Of a stretch of DNA of 5,809 bases, positions 1-5,060 are shown in pieces. Numbering within the stretch: the first letter of the stretch is position 1; each line of letters begins with the position of its first letter. Origin of the DNA: Candidatus Competibacteraceae bacterium. GTDB lineage: Bacteria > Pseudomonadota > Gammaproteobacteria > Competibacterales > Competibacteraceae. The translations under genes and the position numbers were made by a program. The stretch is from assembly GCA_007120095.1 (NCBI GenBank), contig SKOM01000272.1:1-5809 (forward strand), in the 5' to 3' direction. The notes under the pieces are model-generated. The model searched no databases. It saw nothing but the letters and a program-made list of their open reading frames with translations, and was not told the origin of the DNA.

Positions 1-308
1 GATGGCATTGTGCGTGGGGAGAAACTGTAAAATCCGTTGATTTTGTACACGAAGATGGCAGCTTGCTTCAGATAAAAAATAGAAGTAACTCTGAGAATAG
101 TTCGAGCAGTACGGTCAGGCACGGAACCAAGATTGATAAGTGGTACAGGATTAAAGCAGATCGTGTAGAATATATGTGGAATTCACTCAACCAAATTTGT
201 AAAACCAGTCACCTCAGCGAGGAAGCGTTTGTTGAATTTGCCAGGGCTACAATTGAAAGTAATCCTGCATGTTTGGCCATAGAAATCAATAATCCCTGGA
301 AGGATTAG
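1..308 (+). CDS. Type II restriction endonuclease, SinI-like (GGWCC type), C-terminal part
   Basis: This is the 3' end of a gene that begins before the window. The open frame runs from base 3 without a start codon, giving 101 residues to a TAG stop, so the TTG at 63 is an internal codon and not the start. Function: cleavage of unmethylated double-stranded DNA at a specific short site, paired with the methyltransferase next door. Visible in the fragment: SVDF (Asp at fragment residue 13) followed by QIKN (Gln23, Lys25), which fits a PD-(D/E)XK nuclease core with Gln in place of the usual acid. After it come NSENSSSS and VRxGTxIxKWYR, a block I associate from memory with SinI-type endonucleases. 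The position beside a GGWCC-type cytosine-5 methyltransferase supports the pairing. The codons are AT-rich like the methyltransferase gene. A GGNCC enzyme (Eco47II/Sau96I type) is the main alternative. Confidence is good for a restriction enzyme and moderate for the specificity. Confidence 0.72.
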   Translation, partial: WHCAWGETVKSVDFVHEDGSLLQIKNRSNSENSSSSTVRHGTKIDKWYRIKADRVEYMWNSLNQICKTSHLSEEAFVEFARATIESNPACLAIEINNPWKD

Positions 309-315
309 GATTAAA

Positions 316-345
316 TGAGTTGGCGCTTAACCGAACGTTAACTCA
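316..345. terminator. Inverted repeat between convergent nuclease and methyltransferase genes, possible shared terminator
   Basis: TGAGTTGGCG (316-325) pairs with CGTTAACTCA (336-345) across a 10-nt loop. On the + strand this gives 10 pairs, two of them G-U, followed by CTTTG. On the - strand the G-U pairs become A-C mismatches, but the arm is followed by TTTAAT. The repeat starts 8 bases after the nuclease stop and overlaps the last codons of the methyltransferase. This is where a bidirectional terminator for convergent genes would sit. Both T-tracts are poor, so the call is tentative. Confidence 0.4.
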
Positions 346-1757
346 CTTTGCATGGTTTCTTGGTTGTGGGCTTCAATCTCTTTCTCAAATGACTTGATCC
401 ACTGAGTGTGCGAAGTGTTTTTATATCTAGAATAAGGAAAGTCCAAAGTACTTGTGAGAGTTTCTGATGCCAATAATGCCTTAACTAATCTTCCAACAGC
501 CAAGCCTAGGCTCGCTGGCACAGCATTGCCAACTTGCTTATATTGCTCAATCAACGGGCCTGCAAGCTCCCAGTTATCAGGAAATTCCTGTATTCGCTTG
601 TATTCCTCTATTGAAAGAGGACGATTCTCGACAGGGTGGGCGAGATCAGTAGCGGGCATTGCTGGATGTGTGACTAACGTTGGTGAAGGTTTATTCCAAG
701 CCAGTCGCCTCAAGAAACCTGTTTTTCCTCCACCCGCATAATATGATTTTCCCATGGCTTCTTTTTGAAGCTCTACTGGTAAATTTCGCCAGTTTTTGCC
801 AGGTTTCAACATTCTATAGTAACGAAGTCTTTTTTCAGGAAAATTAAGGTGATGATGCTTTTTAATATTTGAAATGCAGGATCTTAGATCACGCCACTTA
901 GGAAGCCCTAGCTGACGATTCTCAGAATGGGTCGGGGTTAAATACGGAGGTTCTTTGCCGTTTCGTGAGCAAATTATAATCACTCGCTCACGAATTTGTG
1001 GAGTACCGAAATTTGCAGAGTTATAAAGATTAAAAGAGAAACCATAGCCAGCAGATTCTAGTCTTTTGATTACGAAATTCAACGCACCGCCTTTCAGTTC
1101 ATCTGTCGATAGGTCAGGAAATGATGGCCCACGCTGGTCATGTGGGCGATGCTCCATTGGACATGAAAGCAACCCTCTAACATTTTCAATAACGATGTAA
1201 TTAGGCTTCAGTTCCAAGGCCAGGTCAATATACTTAAGGAATACGTTACCTCTATCATCATTAAATCCCTGTCTTTTTCCCGCAGTACTAAATGCTTGGC
1301 AAGGTGGCCCTCCCATAACCAAATCTATTTCATCAGATTCCTTTAAATTTGCGGCTGCCCGAATGTCGTCAGCAGTATACTCGCTAATATCTCCAAGCAA
1401 TGCAGTGTTGGGTCTATTTAATGCGATAGTTTGCCTGCAATATTTGTCAATCTCACATGCTAGCCTTATCTCAAACCCGGTTTTTTCAATCCCCAAATCA
1501 AAACCCATAGCGCCTGAGAAAAAACTCAATGCAATAGGCTTTCTTTGAGATTTTGTCGAAATGCAATAGGCTGGGTGGTTTTGTGCTATTTTGTGGGCAG
1601 TCTTCAAGCCATATTTTTCAACGCTGTCCTGCGAGATCAACCACGAACTGCCTAGTTTGCGTGCTTTTAGGTCACCTTGCCTACATAACGTTCTTGCTCG
1701 CTGTACGCTAATATTAAGCTGATTTGCAGCATCAATTATGTCAATTTCGGTACCCAT
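327..1757 (-). CDS. DNA (cytosine-5) methyltransferase with N-terminal helix-turn-helix, probable GGWCC specificity
   Basis: Complete 476-residue enzyme that transfers a methyl group from S-adenosylmethionine to cytosine C5, protecting host DNA from the partner nuclease. Residues 5-50 form an excisionase/MerR-like helix-turn-helix (AANQLNISVQRARTLCRQG, then a WLIS wing). The catalytic domain follows with its motifs in order: motif I FFSGAMGFDLG (79-89), motif II acid Glu102, motif IV GGPPCQ with catalytic Cys153, motif VI ENV (191-193), motif VIII QIRER (254-258), target-recognition region about 265-350, motif IX around RRLAWNKPSPTLVT (350-363), and motif X QVGNAVP (408-414). The stretch GGGKTGFLRRLAW and PAMPATDLAHP resembles GGWCC methyltransferases such as M.SinI and M.Eco47I, from memory. 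The start is set by AGGAAA 6 nt upstream of ATG and a consensus-like promoter. The gene is AT-richer than the chromosomal genes after it, which suggests transfer. Class is near certain; specificity is inferred. Confidence 0.95.
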   Translation of the reverse strand: MGTEIDIIDAANQLNISVQRARTLCRQGDLKARKLGSSWLISQDSVEKYGLKTAHKIAQNHPAYCISTKSQRKPIALSFFSGAMGFDLGIEKTGFEIRLACEIDKYCRQTIALNRPNTALLGDISEYTADDIRAAANLKESDEIDLVMGGPPCQAFSTAGKRQGFNDDRGNVFLKYIDLALELKPNYIVIENVRGLLSCPMEHRPHDQRGPSFPDLSTDELKGGALNFVIKRLESAGYGFSFNLYNSANFGTPQIRERVIIICSRNGKEPPYLTPTHSENRQLGLPKWRDLRSCISNIKKHHHLNFPEKRLRYYRMLKPGKNWRNLPVELQKEAMGKSYYAGGGKTGFLRRLAWNKPSPTLVTHPAMPATDLAHPVENRPLSIEEYKRIQEFPDNWELAGPLIEQYKQVGNAVPASLGLAVGRLVKALLASETLTSTLDFPYSRYKNTSHTQWIKSFEKEIEAHNQETMQSELTFG

Positions 1758-1761
1758 TTAG

Positions 1762-1779
1762 AGTTTCCTGCACGAAACT
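1762..1779 (-). promoter_or_regulatory. Dyad AGTTTC-N6-GAAACT overlapping the methyltransferase Shine-Dalgarno, candidate operator or RNA hairpin
   Basis: Perfect 6-bp arms, AGTTTC (1762-1767) and GAAACT (1774-1779), are separated by six bases. On the transcribed (-) strand the downstream arm contains most of the AGGAAA Shine-Dalgarno (1764-1769), which lies 6 nt before the ATG at 1757. The dyad therefore sits between the predicted transcription start (about 1787) and the start codon. It could be a protein operator in DNA or a short hairpin hiding the ribosome binding site. The enzyme's own helix-turn-helix is the obvious candidate binder. The dyad is directly visible; its function is inference. 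Confidence 0.45.
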
Positions 1780-1793
1780 TGTAGTAGGTACCA

Positions 1794-1821
1794 AATATAC
1801 TCTTCGTAGCAAGCATGTCAA
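1794..1821 (-). promoter_or_regulatory. Sigma70-type promoter of the methyltransferase gene
   Basis: Read on the - strand, a perfect -35 TTGACA (+ coordinates 1816-1821) is followed after 16 bases by -10 TATATT (1794-1799). The predicted transcription start is near 1787, giving a leader of about 30 nt that carries the dyad and AGGAAA Shine-Dalgarno. A GGTACC palindrome (1787-1792) lies at the predicted start site. A strong promoter suits a methyltransferase that must protect DNA before the nuclease accumulates. Confidence 0.7.
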
Positions 1822-1878
1822 GCCTTAACAATCGACTGCTGTTGGATAAATTTTACGCTGCGATGCAAATTTGTCACC

Positions 1879-1903
1879 GAGCACGCGCCGTTCGTCCGTG
1901 CTC
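1879..1903 (-). terminator. GC-rich hairpin downstream of the SDR/DUF2867 gene, possible terminator
   Basis: GAGCACG (1879-1885) and CGTGCTC (1897-1903) make a perfect 7-bp stem with an 11-nt loop. It starts about 30 bases beyond the stop of the gene at 1933-3447, read on the - strand. No T-tract follows in either direction, so it is not a canonical intrinsic terminator. It lies close to where AT-rich RM DNA gives way to GC-richer chromosomal DNA, so it may equally be a boundary remnant. Confidence 0.3.
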
Positions 1904-1932
1904 ACCAGAGGTTCAATCGTTTGCCATGCTCC

Positions 1933-3447
1933 CTATGCTGAACTATCCGCTTGCGGCGGATCAGTCTGTGGTGTAGGCAGAGCCTCAGCTTGGCGAGCAA
2001 TGGCACGGGTTAGGCCAGAAAAAATAAATAAATGCGCAGGCACCAAGGCATACCAATACATCAGCCCCCATACCCCGGCAGGATGCCAAAAGCCGGTGGC
2101 ACGGATGCGAGTACCTTCACCTTCTGGGGTGAGTTCAAACTCCAGCACCCCCGAACCCGGCGCCCGCATACCGAAAAACAGTGTCAGCCGCCGCTGCGGC
2201 TCCATAGCGATCACCCGCCAGGAGTCCACCGTGTCGCCAACCCGCAATTCGGTAGGATGTCGGCGTCCGTAATTCAAGCCCTGCCCCCCAACCAGCCAAT
2301 CGATAACTTCGCGGATTTTCCACAGACTGTTCATGTAGAAATAGCGATGATCGCCGCCGATGCGGGTGAGAATCGCCCAAACAGCTTCCGGACTCGCTTG
2401 TGCTACAGCGCTGCCCTCGGCGCGCTTGGCATAGTAAGCATAATCGGAGCGGTAATTGCGAAATACAAAGGCCCCTTCAGTCCAACGCGCAGCAACCGTG
2501 TGTTGCCGTTCGGCCTCAAAGGCAGCGTGTACGGACTCGCGAAAGTTCAACAGTTTTTGTGGCACTAACTGCTCGATTTTACGGCTATCCGCTACAAAAT
2601 CCTGACGCATACCTTCGATCAGAGCGCGAGCCACCGGGGTGGGCACCGAGGTCATCAGATGTAACCAGTAAGACGAGAGTCTGGGCGTCAACAGCGGTAC
2701 AGGAATAATCCAGGGGCGGCGCCGACCGGCTTCTTCGGCCAAAATGCGCATCATATCGGCATAGGTCAGAGATTCCGGGCCAGCCGTATCCAGAATCTTG
2801 CCGGCCGTCTCGGTGAGTGTGGGTACACGTATCAGATATTCAAGCAAGTTATCCAAGGCAATGGGTGGGGATTGTGCCGACACCCAGCGTGGTGTGATCA
2901 TTACCGGCAGGTGAAAGACCAGATCACGCATGACCTCAAACGCGGCTGAACCTGGCCCGACGATAATACCCGCCCGGATTTCGGTCACGGGTACCGCACC
3001 GTTGCGCAGCACATCGCCAGTCTGACGGCGCGAGACGATATGTTCGGTATTGGCCGAATCGGGAACCAATCCGCCGAGATAGACGATACGTTTGACGCCA
3101 GCCGCTGCTGCTGCCTGGGCAAAATTAGCCGCCGCTTCACGGTCGATGCGACCAAAATCCTTACCCGCAGCCATGGAGTGAACCAGATAATACGCAGTAT
3201 CCACACCGTGCAGTGCGGCAGGCAAGGTCTCGGGCCGTGTGGCATCAGCGGCGACACAGTCTATGTCGTCCCAGCCACGGGCGGCGAGTACTTCGGGCGA
3301 ACGAGCTGCCGCGCGCACAGTCATACCGGATGCGCAGAGTCGAGGAACGAGATGAGTGCCAATATAGCCACTAGCACCAAAAACCAGCGTCAGCGACGAT
3401 GGTTGTGCGGGGGCACTAGAGGGCAATGGCCTAGTATTTTCCGGCAT
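1933..3447 (-). CDS. Atypical SDR, NAD(P)-binding protein fused to DUF2867 (YbjT-like)
   Basis: Complete 504-residue protein. Residues 20-310 form an atypical short-chain dehydrogenase/NmrA-like Rossmann domain: VFGASGYIG (22-30) is the glycine-rich dinucleotide-binding loop, GVDTAYYLVHSM (81-92) and AAANFAQAAAAAGVKRIVYLGGL (split by strand and helix, 105-127) follow the SDR pattern, and GDVLR and EIRAGIIVGPGS (156-167) close the core. Residues about 340-490 are a DUF2867 domain, recognised by GGDHRYFYMNSLW, DSWRVI and the hydrophobic GLMYWYALVPAHLFIF near the C-terminus. This is the E. coli YbjT arrangement and length class. It has no signal peptide; the hydrophobic C-terminal stretch could touch the membrane. 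The substrate is unknown for the family. ATG at 3447 is preceded directly by an in-frame TAA, so the start cannot lie upstream, yet no good Shine-Dalgarno is seen. It is probably monocistronic. Confidence 0.9.
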   Translation of the reverse strand: MPENTRPLPSSAPAQPSSLTLVFGASGYIGTHLVPRLCASGMTVRAAARSPEVLAARGWDDIDCVAADATRPETLPAALHGVDTAYYLVHSMAAGKDFGRIDREAAANFAQAAAAAGVKRIVYLGGLVPDSANTEHIVSRRQTGDVLRNGAVPVTEIRAGIIVGPGSAAFEVMRDLVFHLPVMITPRWVSAQSPPIALDNLLEYLIRVPTLTETAGKILDTAGPESLTYADMMRILAEEAGRRRPWIIPVPLLTPRLSSYWLHLMTSVPTPVARALIEGMRQDFVADSRKIEQLVPQKLLNFRESVHAAFEAERQHTVAARWTEGAFVFRNYRSDYAYYAKRAEGSAVAQASPEAVWAILTRIGGDHRYFYMNSLWKIREVIDWLVGGQGLNYGRRHPTELRVGDTVDSWRVIAMEPQRRLTLFFGMRAPGSGVLEFELTPEGEGTRIRATGFWHPAGVWGLMYWYALVPAHLFIFSGLTRAIARQAEALPTPQTDPPQADSSA

Positions 3448-3493
3448 TTAATGGGGATAAAAAGAAGGTAATAGAAAAAAATTCGAAGGGTGA

Positions 3494-3522
3494 TTGACGC
3501 ACTGCAACAATCTGTCTATACT
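3494..3522 (+). promoter_or_regulatory. Sigma70-type promoter of the candidate small RNA
   Basis: -35 TTGACG (3494-3499) and -10 TATACT (3517-3522) are separated by exactly 17 bases, each one mismatch from consensus. Predicted transcription starts at about 3529-3530, exactly at the foot of the first hairpin of the RNA. No coding gene follows on this strand before 5061, and an intrinsic terminator lies about 80 bases downstream, so the promoter appears dedicated to a short transcript. Confidence 0.75.
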
Positions 3523-3548
3523 GTTTTACAACATCCTTGTGGATGTTT

Positions 3549-3565
3549 CTCCTCCAAACTCCTCC
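3549..3565 (+). repeat. Tandem direct repeat CTCCTCC-AAA-CTCCTCC
   Basis: Two identical 7-mers, 3549-3555 and 3559-3565, are separated by AAA inside the candidate small RNA. The second is the loop of hairpin 2. The first is single-stranded at its 5' end and then runs into the stem. Alternative pairing could expose either copy, giving two potential seed regions against GGAGG-type ribosome binding sites. Confidence 0.8.
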
Positions 3566-3579
3566 TTTGGTGGTTAGTT

Positions 3580-3608
3580 GCCGAGGCGTTTTCGCCTCGG
3601 CTCTTTTT
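3580..3608 (+). terminator. Rho-independent terminator of the candidate small RNA
   Basis: A perfect 9-bp stem, GCCGAGGCG (3580-3588) with CGCCTCGGC (3593-3601), closes a TTTT loop and is followed at once by TCTTTTT. The T-tract exists only on the + strand side, which fixes the direction. Since argD lies on the other strand, this terminator cannot serve argD or the SDR gene; it needs a + strand transcript, and the promoter at 3494 supplies one. Confidence 0.88.
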
Positions 3609-3610
3609 AT

Positions 3611-3633
3611 TGCTTGCAGCTCCTTCGCAAGCA
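3611..3633. other. Hairpin with CTCCTT-containing loop just beyond the small RNA terminator
   Basis: TGCTTGC (3611-3617) pairs perfectly with GCAAGCA (3627-3633) around the 9-nt loop AGCTCCTTC. On the + strand the loop contains CTCCTT, again complementary to a Shine-Dalgarno (AAGGAG). On the - strand the loop reads GAAGGAGCT. No T-tract follows on either strand. It may be part of a readthrough form of the RNA or of the 3' untranslated region of argD. The role is unknown. Confidence 0.35.
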
Positions 3634-3670
3634 TGGTTGCCATTCTATATTGAACTGTGCTCAGATGCAC

Positions 3671-3694
3671 GAAAAATCGTTGCTGCATCGCAAC
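3671..3694 (-). terminator. Possible intrinsic terminator of argD
   Basis: Read on the - strand, GTTGC-GATGCA-GCAAC (3694 down to 3679) forms a 5-bp stem and is followed by GATTTTTC. It begins about a dozen bases after the argD stop codon, the expected place. The stem is short, with at most one extra G-U pair, so termination may be partial and some transcripts may continue antisense to the small RNA. Confidence 0.42.
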
Positions 3695-3705
3695 ATATAA
3701 ACAAA

Positions 3706-4938
3706 TCACCGGGTTTCAACTGCAAAAACCCGCAGGGCCTGATCCAACCTTTCAATACCCATGGTTAATTCGCTACTATTGATTGTCAGTGGCGGCACCA
3801 AACGCACTACATCGGTGCCGGCTTGTAACACCAACACCCCTTGATGACGGCAATATTCCAGCAGTCGAGCGATTTGACCGTGGTAAGTTTTAGCCAATTG
3901 TGCTCCCAACATCAGACCTTGGCCACGGATGGTTTGAAATACACCGAGTTCTGCATTAATGCTTTCTAAAGCGAGGCGCAGTTGTTCGCCTTGATAGCGA
4001 ATATGCTGGAGCATATGGGGATCGTTGACCTTACGTAATACCGCTCGTGCCACGGCACAGGCCAGAGGATTACCGCCAAACGTGGAACCGTGGCTGCCCA
4101 GTTTAAGTATTTCAGCCGCTTTGGAACCCACCAGCATGGCACCAATCGGCATACCTCCGCCCAGCCCTTTGGCCAACGTCATGACATCCGGAGTTAGGCC
4201 GGATTCCCACTCATGGGCAAACAAGCGCCCGGTACGCCCCATGCCCGATTGAATCTCATCAACCATTAATAACGCACCAACCCGATCACAGCACTCTCGT
4301 AAGTGCTGTAAGAATCCTGGCTGAGCGGGAACAATCCCGCCCTCACCTTGAATCGGTTCAACGAGAACCGCACAGGCTTGACCATCGATGGCACGCTCAG
4401 CGGCTGCAAAGTCATTGAACGCACAATAGCGAAACCCGCCAGGTAGCGGCTCAAACCCGCTGTGGTATTTGGGTTGGGCAGTGGCGGTCACCGTGGCTAG
4501 AGTACGACCGTGAAAACCACCCAGAAAGGTTACAATCTGGCGCTGTTCCGGGGCCAAATGCTCGCTGGCATAACGGCGGGCCAGTTTAATCGCCGCTTCG
4601 TTGGCCTCAGCGCCGGAATTGCAAAAAAACACCCGCTCGGCAAAGCTGGTTTGTACCAGTTCAGCGGCCAGGCGTATAGCCGGTTCCGTATAATATAAGT
4701 TGCTGGTATGCCAAATTTTAGTGAGCTGCGCCTGCAAGGCGGCAATCAAATCCGGATCTTGGTGGCCTAAGGCGCTGACCGCAATGCCCGCACCGAAATC
4801 GATGTAGGCTCGGCCTTCCAAATCCCAGACCTGCGCACCAAGCCCGCGCTCCAGCACGATGCCCTGGGGCTGATAATTGGGCGTAAAACAGGCTTGGCCT
4901 GTCATGATTAGGTTGTGGCTGAGTGTATTAGTGTCCAT
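3706..4938 (-). CDS. argD: Acetylornithine aminotransferase (class III, PLP-dependent)
   Basis: Complete 410-residue cytoplasmic enzyme of arginine biosynthesis. It converts N-acetylglutamate semialdehyde and glutamate to N2-acetylornithine and 2-oxoglutarate; many homologues also act in lysine biosynthesis as succinyldiaminopimelate aminotransferase. Class III aminotransferase landmarks are all present: NSGAEANE (107-114, cofactor phosphate binding), GGFHGRT (140-146, ring stacking), VEPIQGEGG (193-201), VDEIQSGMGRTG (226-237, Asp227 for the pyridine nitrogen), LAKGLGGGMPIGA (255-267, Schiff-base Lys257), HGSTFGGNP (283-291) and VVRLVPPL (377-384). Length fits the ArgD family. ATG at 4938 keeps the usual N-terminal length but has only a weak Shine-Dalgarno; Met12 is a possible later start. 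AstC, GabT and ornithine aminotransferase are close relatives, but the motif pattern and length favour ArgD. It stands alone here, divergent from the efflux adaptor and with no other arginine gene in view. Confidence 0.9.
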   Translation of the reverse strand: MDTNTLSHNLIMTGQACFTPNYQPQGIVLERGLGAQVWDLEGRAYIDFGAGIAVSALGHQDPDLIAALQAQLTKIWHTSNLYYTEPAIRLAAELVQTSFAERVFFCNSGAEANEAAIKLARRYASEHLAPEQRQIVTFLGGFHGRTLATVTATAQPKYHSGFEPLPGGFRYCAFNDFAAAERAIDGQACAVLVEPIQGEGGIVPAQPGFLQHLRECCDRVGALLMVDEIQSGMGRTGRLFAHEWESGLTPDVMTLAKGLGGGMPIGAMLVGSKAAEILKLGSHGSTFGGNPLACAVARAVLRKVNDPHMLQHIRYQGEQLRLALESINAELGVFQTIRGQGLMLGAQLAKTYHGQIARLLEYCRHQGVLVLQAGTDVVRLVPPLTINSSELTMGIERLDQALRVFAVETR

Positions 4939-5060
4939 GCAGAGAACTCGTAACTGACATCCGAAAGTATACTACGTTTAAACCTGAACTTAATCGCGTA
5001 GACACTATCTATGGCATTGGTTTTAACCCTATATACCCACCATTTTTTCTGGATCACTGT
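4939..5060. promoter_or_regulatory. Divergent promoter region between argD and the RND adaptor gene
   Basis: This gap of about 120 bases must start both genes. Towards argD (-), TATACT (4966-4971) is a good -10 and forms the palindrome AGTATACT (4966-4973); the best -35 is only TTAAGT. Towards the adaptor (+), TAGACA (4999-5004), 17 bases, TTTAAC (5022-5027) is a weak pair, and TATATA (5030-5035) is an alternative -10 without a clear -35. I see no convincing ARG box (paired GAAT/ATTC half-sites) for ArgR. Confidence 0.4.

Larger units (their letters stand above)
3530..3608 (+). ncRNA. Candidate small RNA with anti-Shine-Dalgarno (CUCCUCC) loop
   Basis: A transcript of about 80 nt is bounded by a near-consensus promoter and a strong intrinsic terminator. 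Three hairpins fill it. Hairpin 1 is AACATCC (3530-3536) with GGATGTT (3541-3547) and a TTGT loop. Hairpin 2 is CC-T-CCAAA (3551-3558) with TTTGG-T-GG (3566-3573), with one T-T mismatch, closing a 7-nt loop CTCCTCC (3559-3565). Hairpin 3 is the terminator. CTCCTCC also occurs at 3549-3555, so two copies are separated by AAA. CUCCUCC is complementary to GGAGGAG, a Shine-Dalgarno-like sequence, which suggests a trans-acting repressor of translation. C-rich-loop regulators such as the alphaproteobacterial CcsR/cuckoo RNAs, Xanthomonas sX13 and Neisseria NgncR_162/163 are analogies only. I do not recognise a named family. It lies opposite in orientation to both neighbours. Any small protein here is unlikely given the dense structure. 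Confidence 0.72.

Noticed and set aside
63..308. Stand-alone 81-residue ORF starting at TTG
   Set aside because: The frame is open from base 3 and the upstream residues (VDF before QIK) belong to the same nuclease core, so this is the tail of a larger gene.
454..741. 95-residue + strand ORF
   Set aside because: It lies wholly inside the methyltransferase gene, opposite its motif IX/X region; the methyltransferase frame is unmistakable.
1871..2568. Overlapping + strand ORFs of 133 and 178 residues
   Set aside because: They run opposite the DUF2867 end of the SDR gene, have low-complexity Arg/Pro/Ser-rich products and no family resemblance; they are shadows of GC-rich coding sequence.
3040..3471. 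143-residue + strand ORF
   Set aside because: It is antisense to the Rossmann domain of the SDR gene, which has clear motifs in the other frame.
3530..3608. Riboswitch or attenuator leader
   Set aside because: No + strand gene follows the terminator until 5061, so there is nothing for a leader to control.
3431..3709. 92-residue - strand ORF spanning the argD-SDR gap
   Set aside because: It overlaps the SDR start, crosses the small RNA promoter and terminator on the opposite strand, and resembles no protein I know.
3490..3768. 92-residue + strand ORF covering the small RNA and the end of argD
   Set aside because: Its start lies upstream of the predicted transcription start, it reads through a strong terminator hairpin and into argD antisense; a structured non-coding RNA explains the region better.
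4966..4973. AGTATACT palindrome as a regulator operator
   Set aside because: It is only 8 bp and is adequately explained as the argD -10 element.
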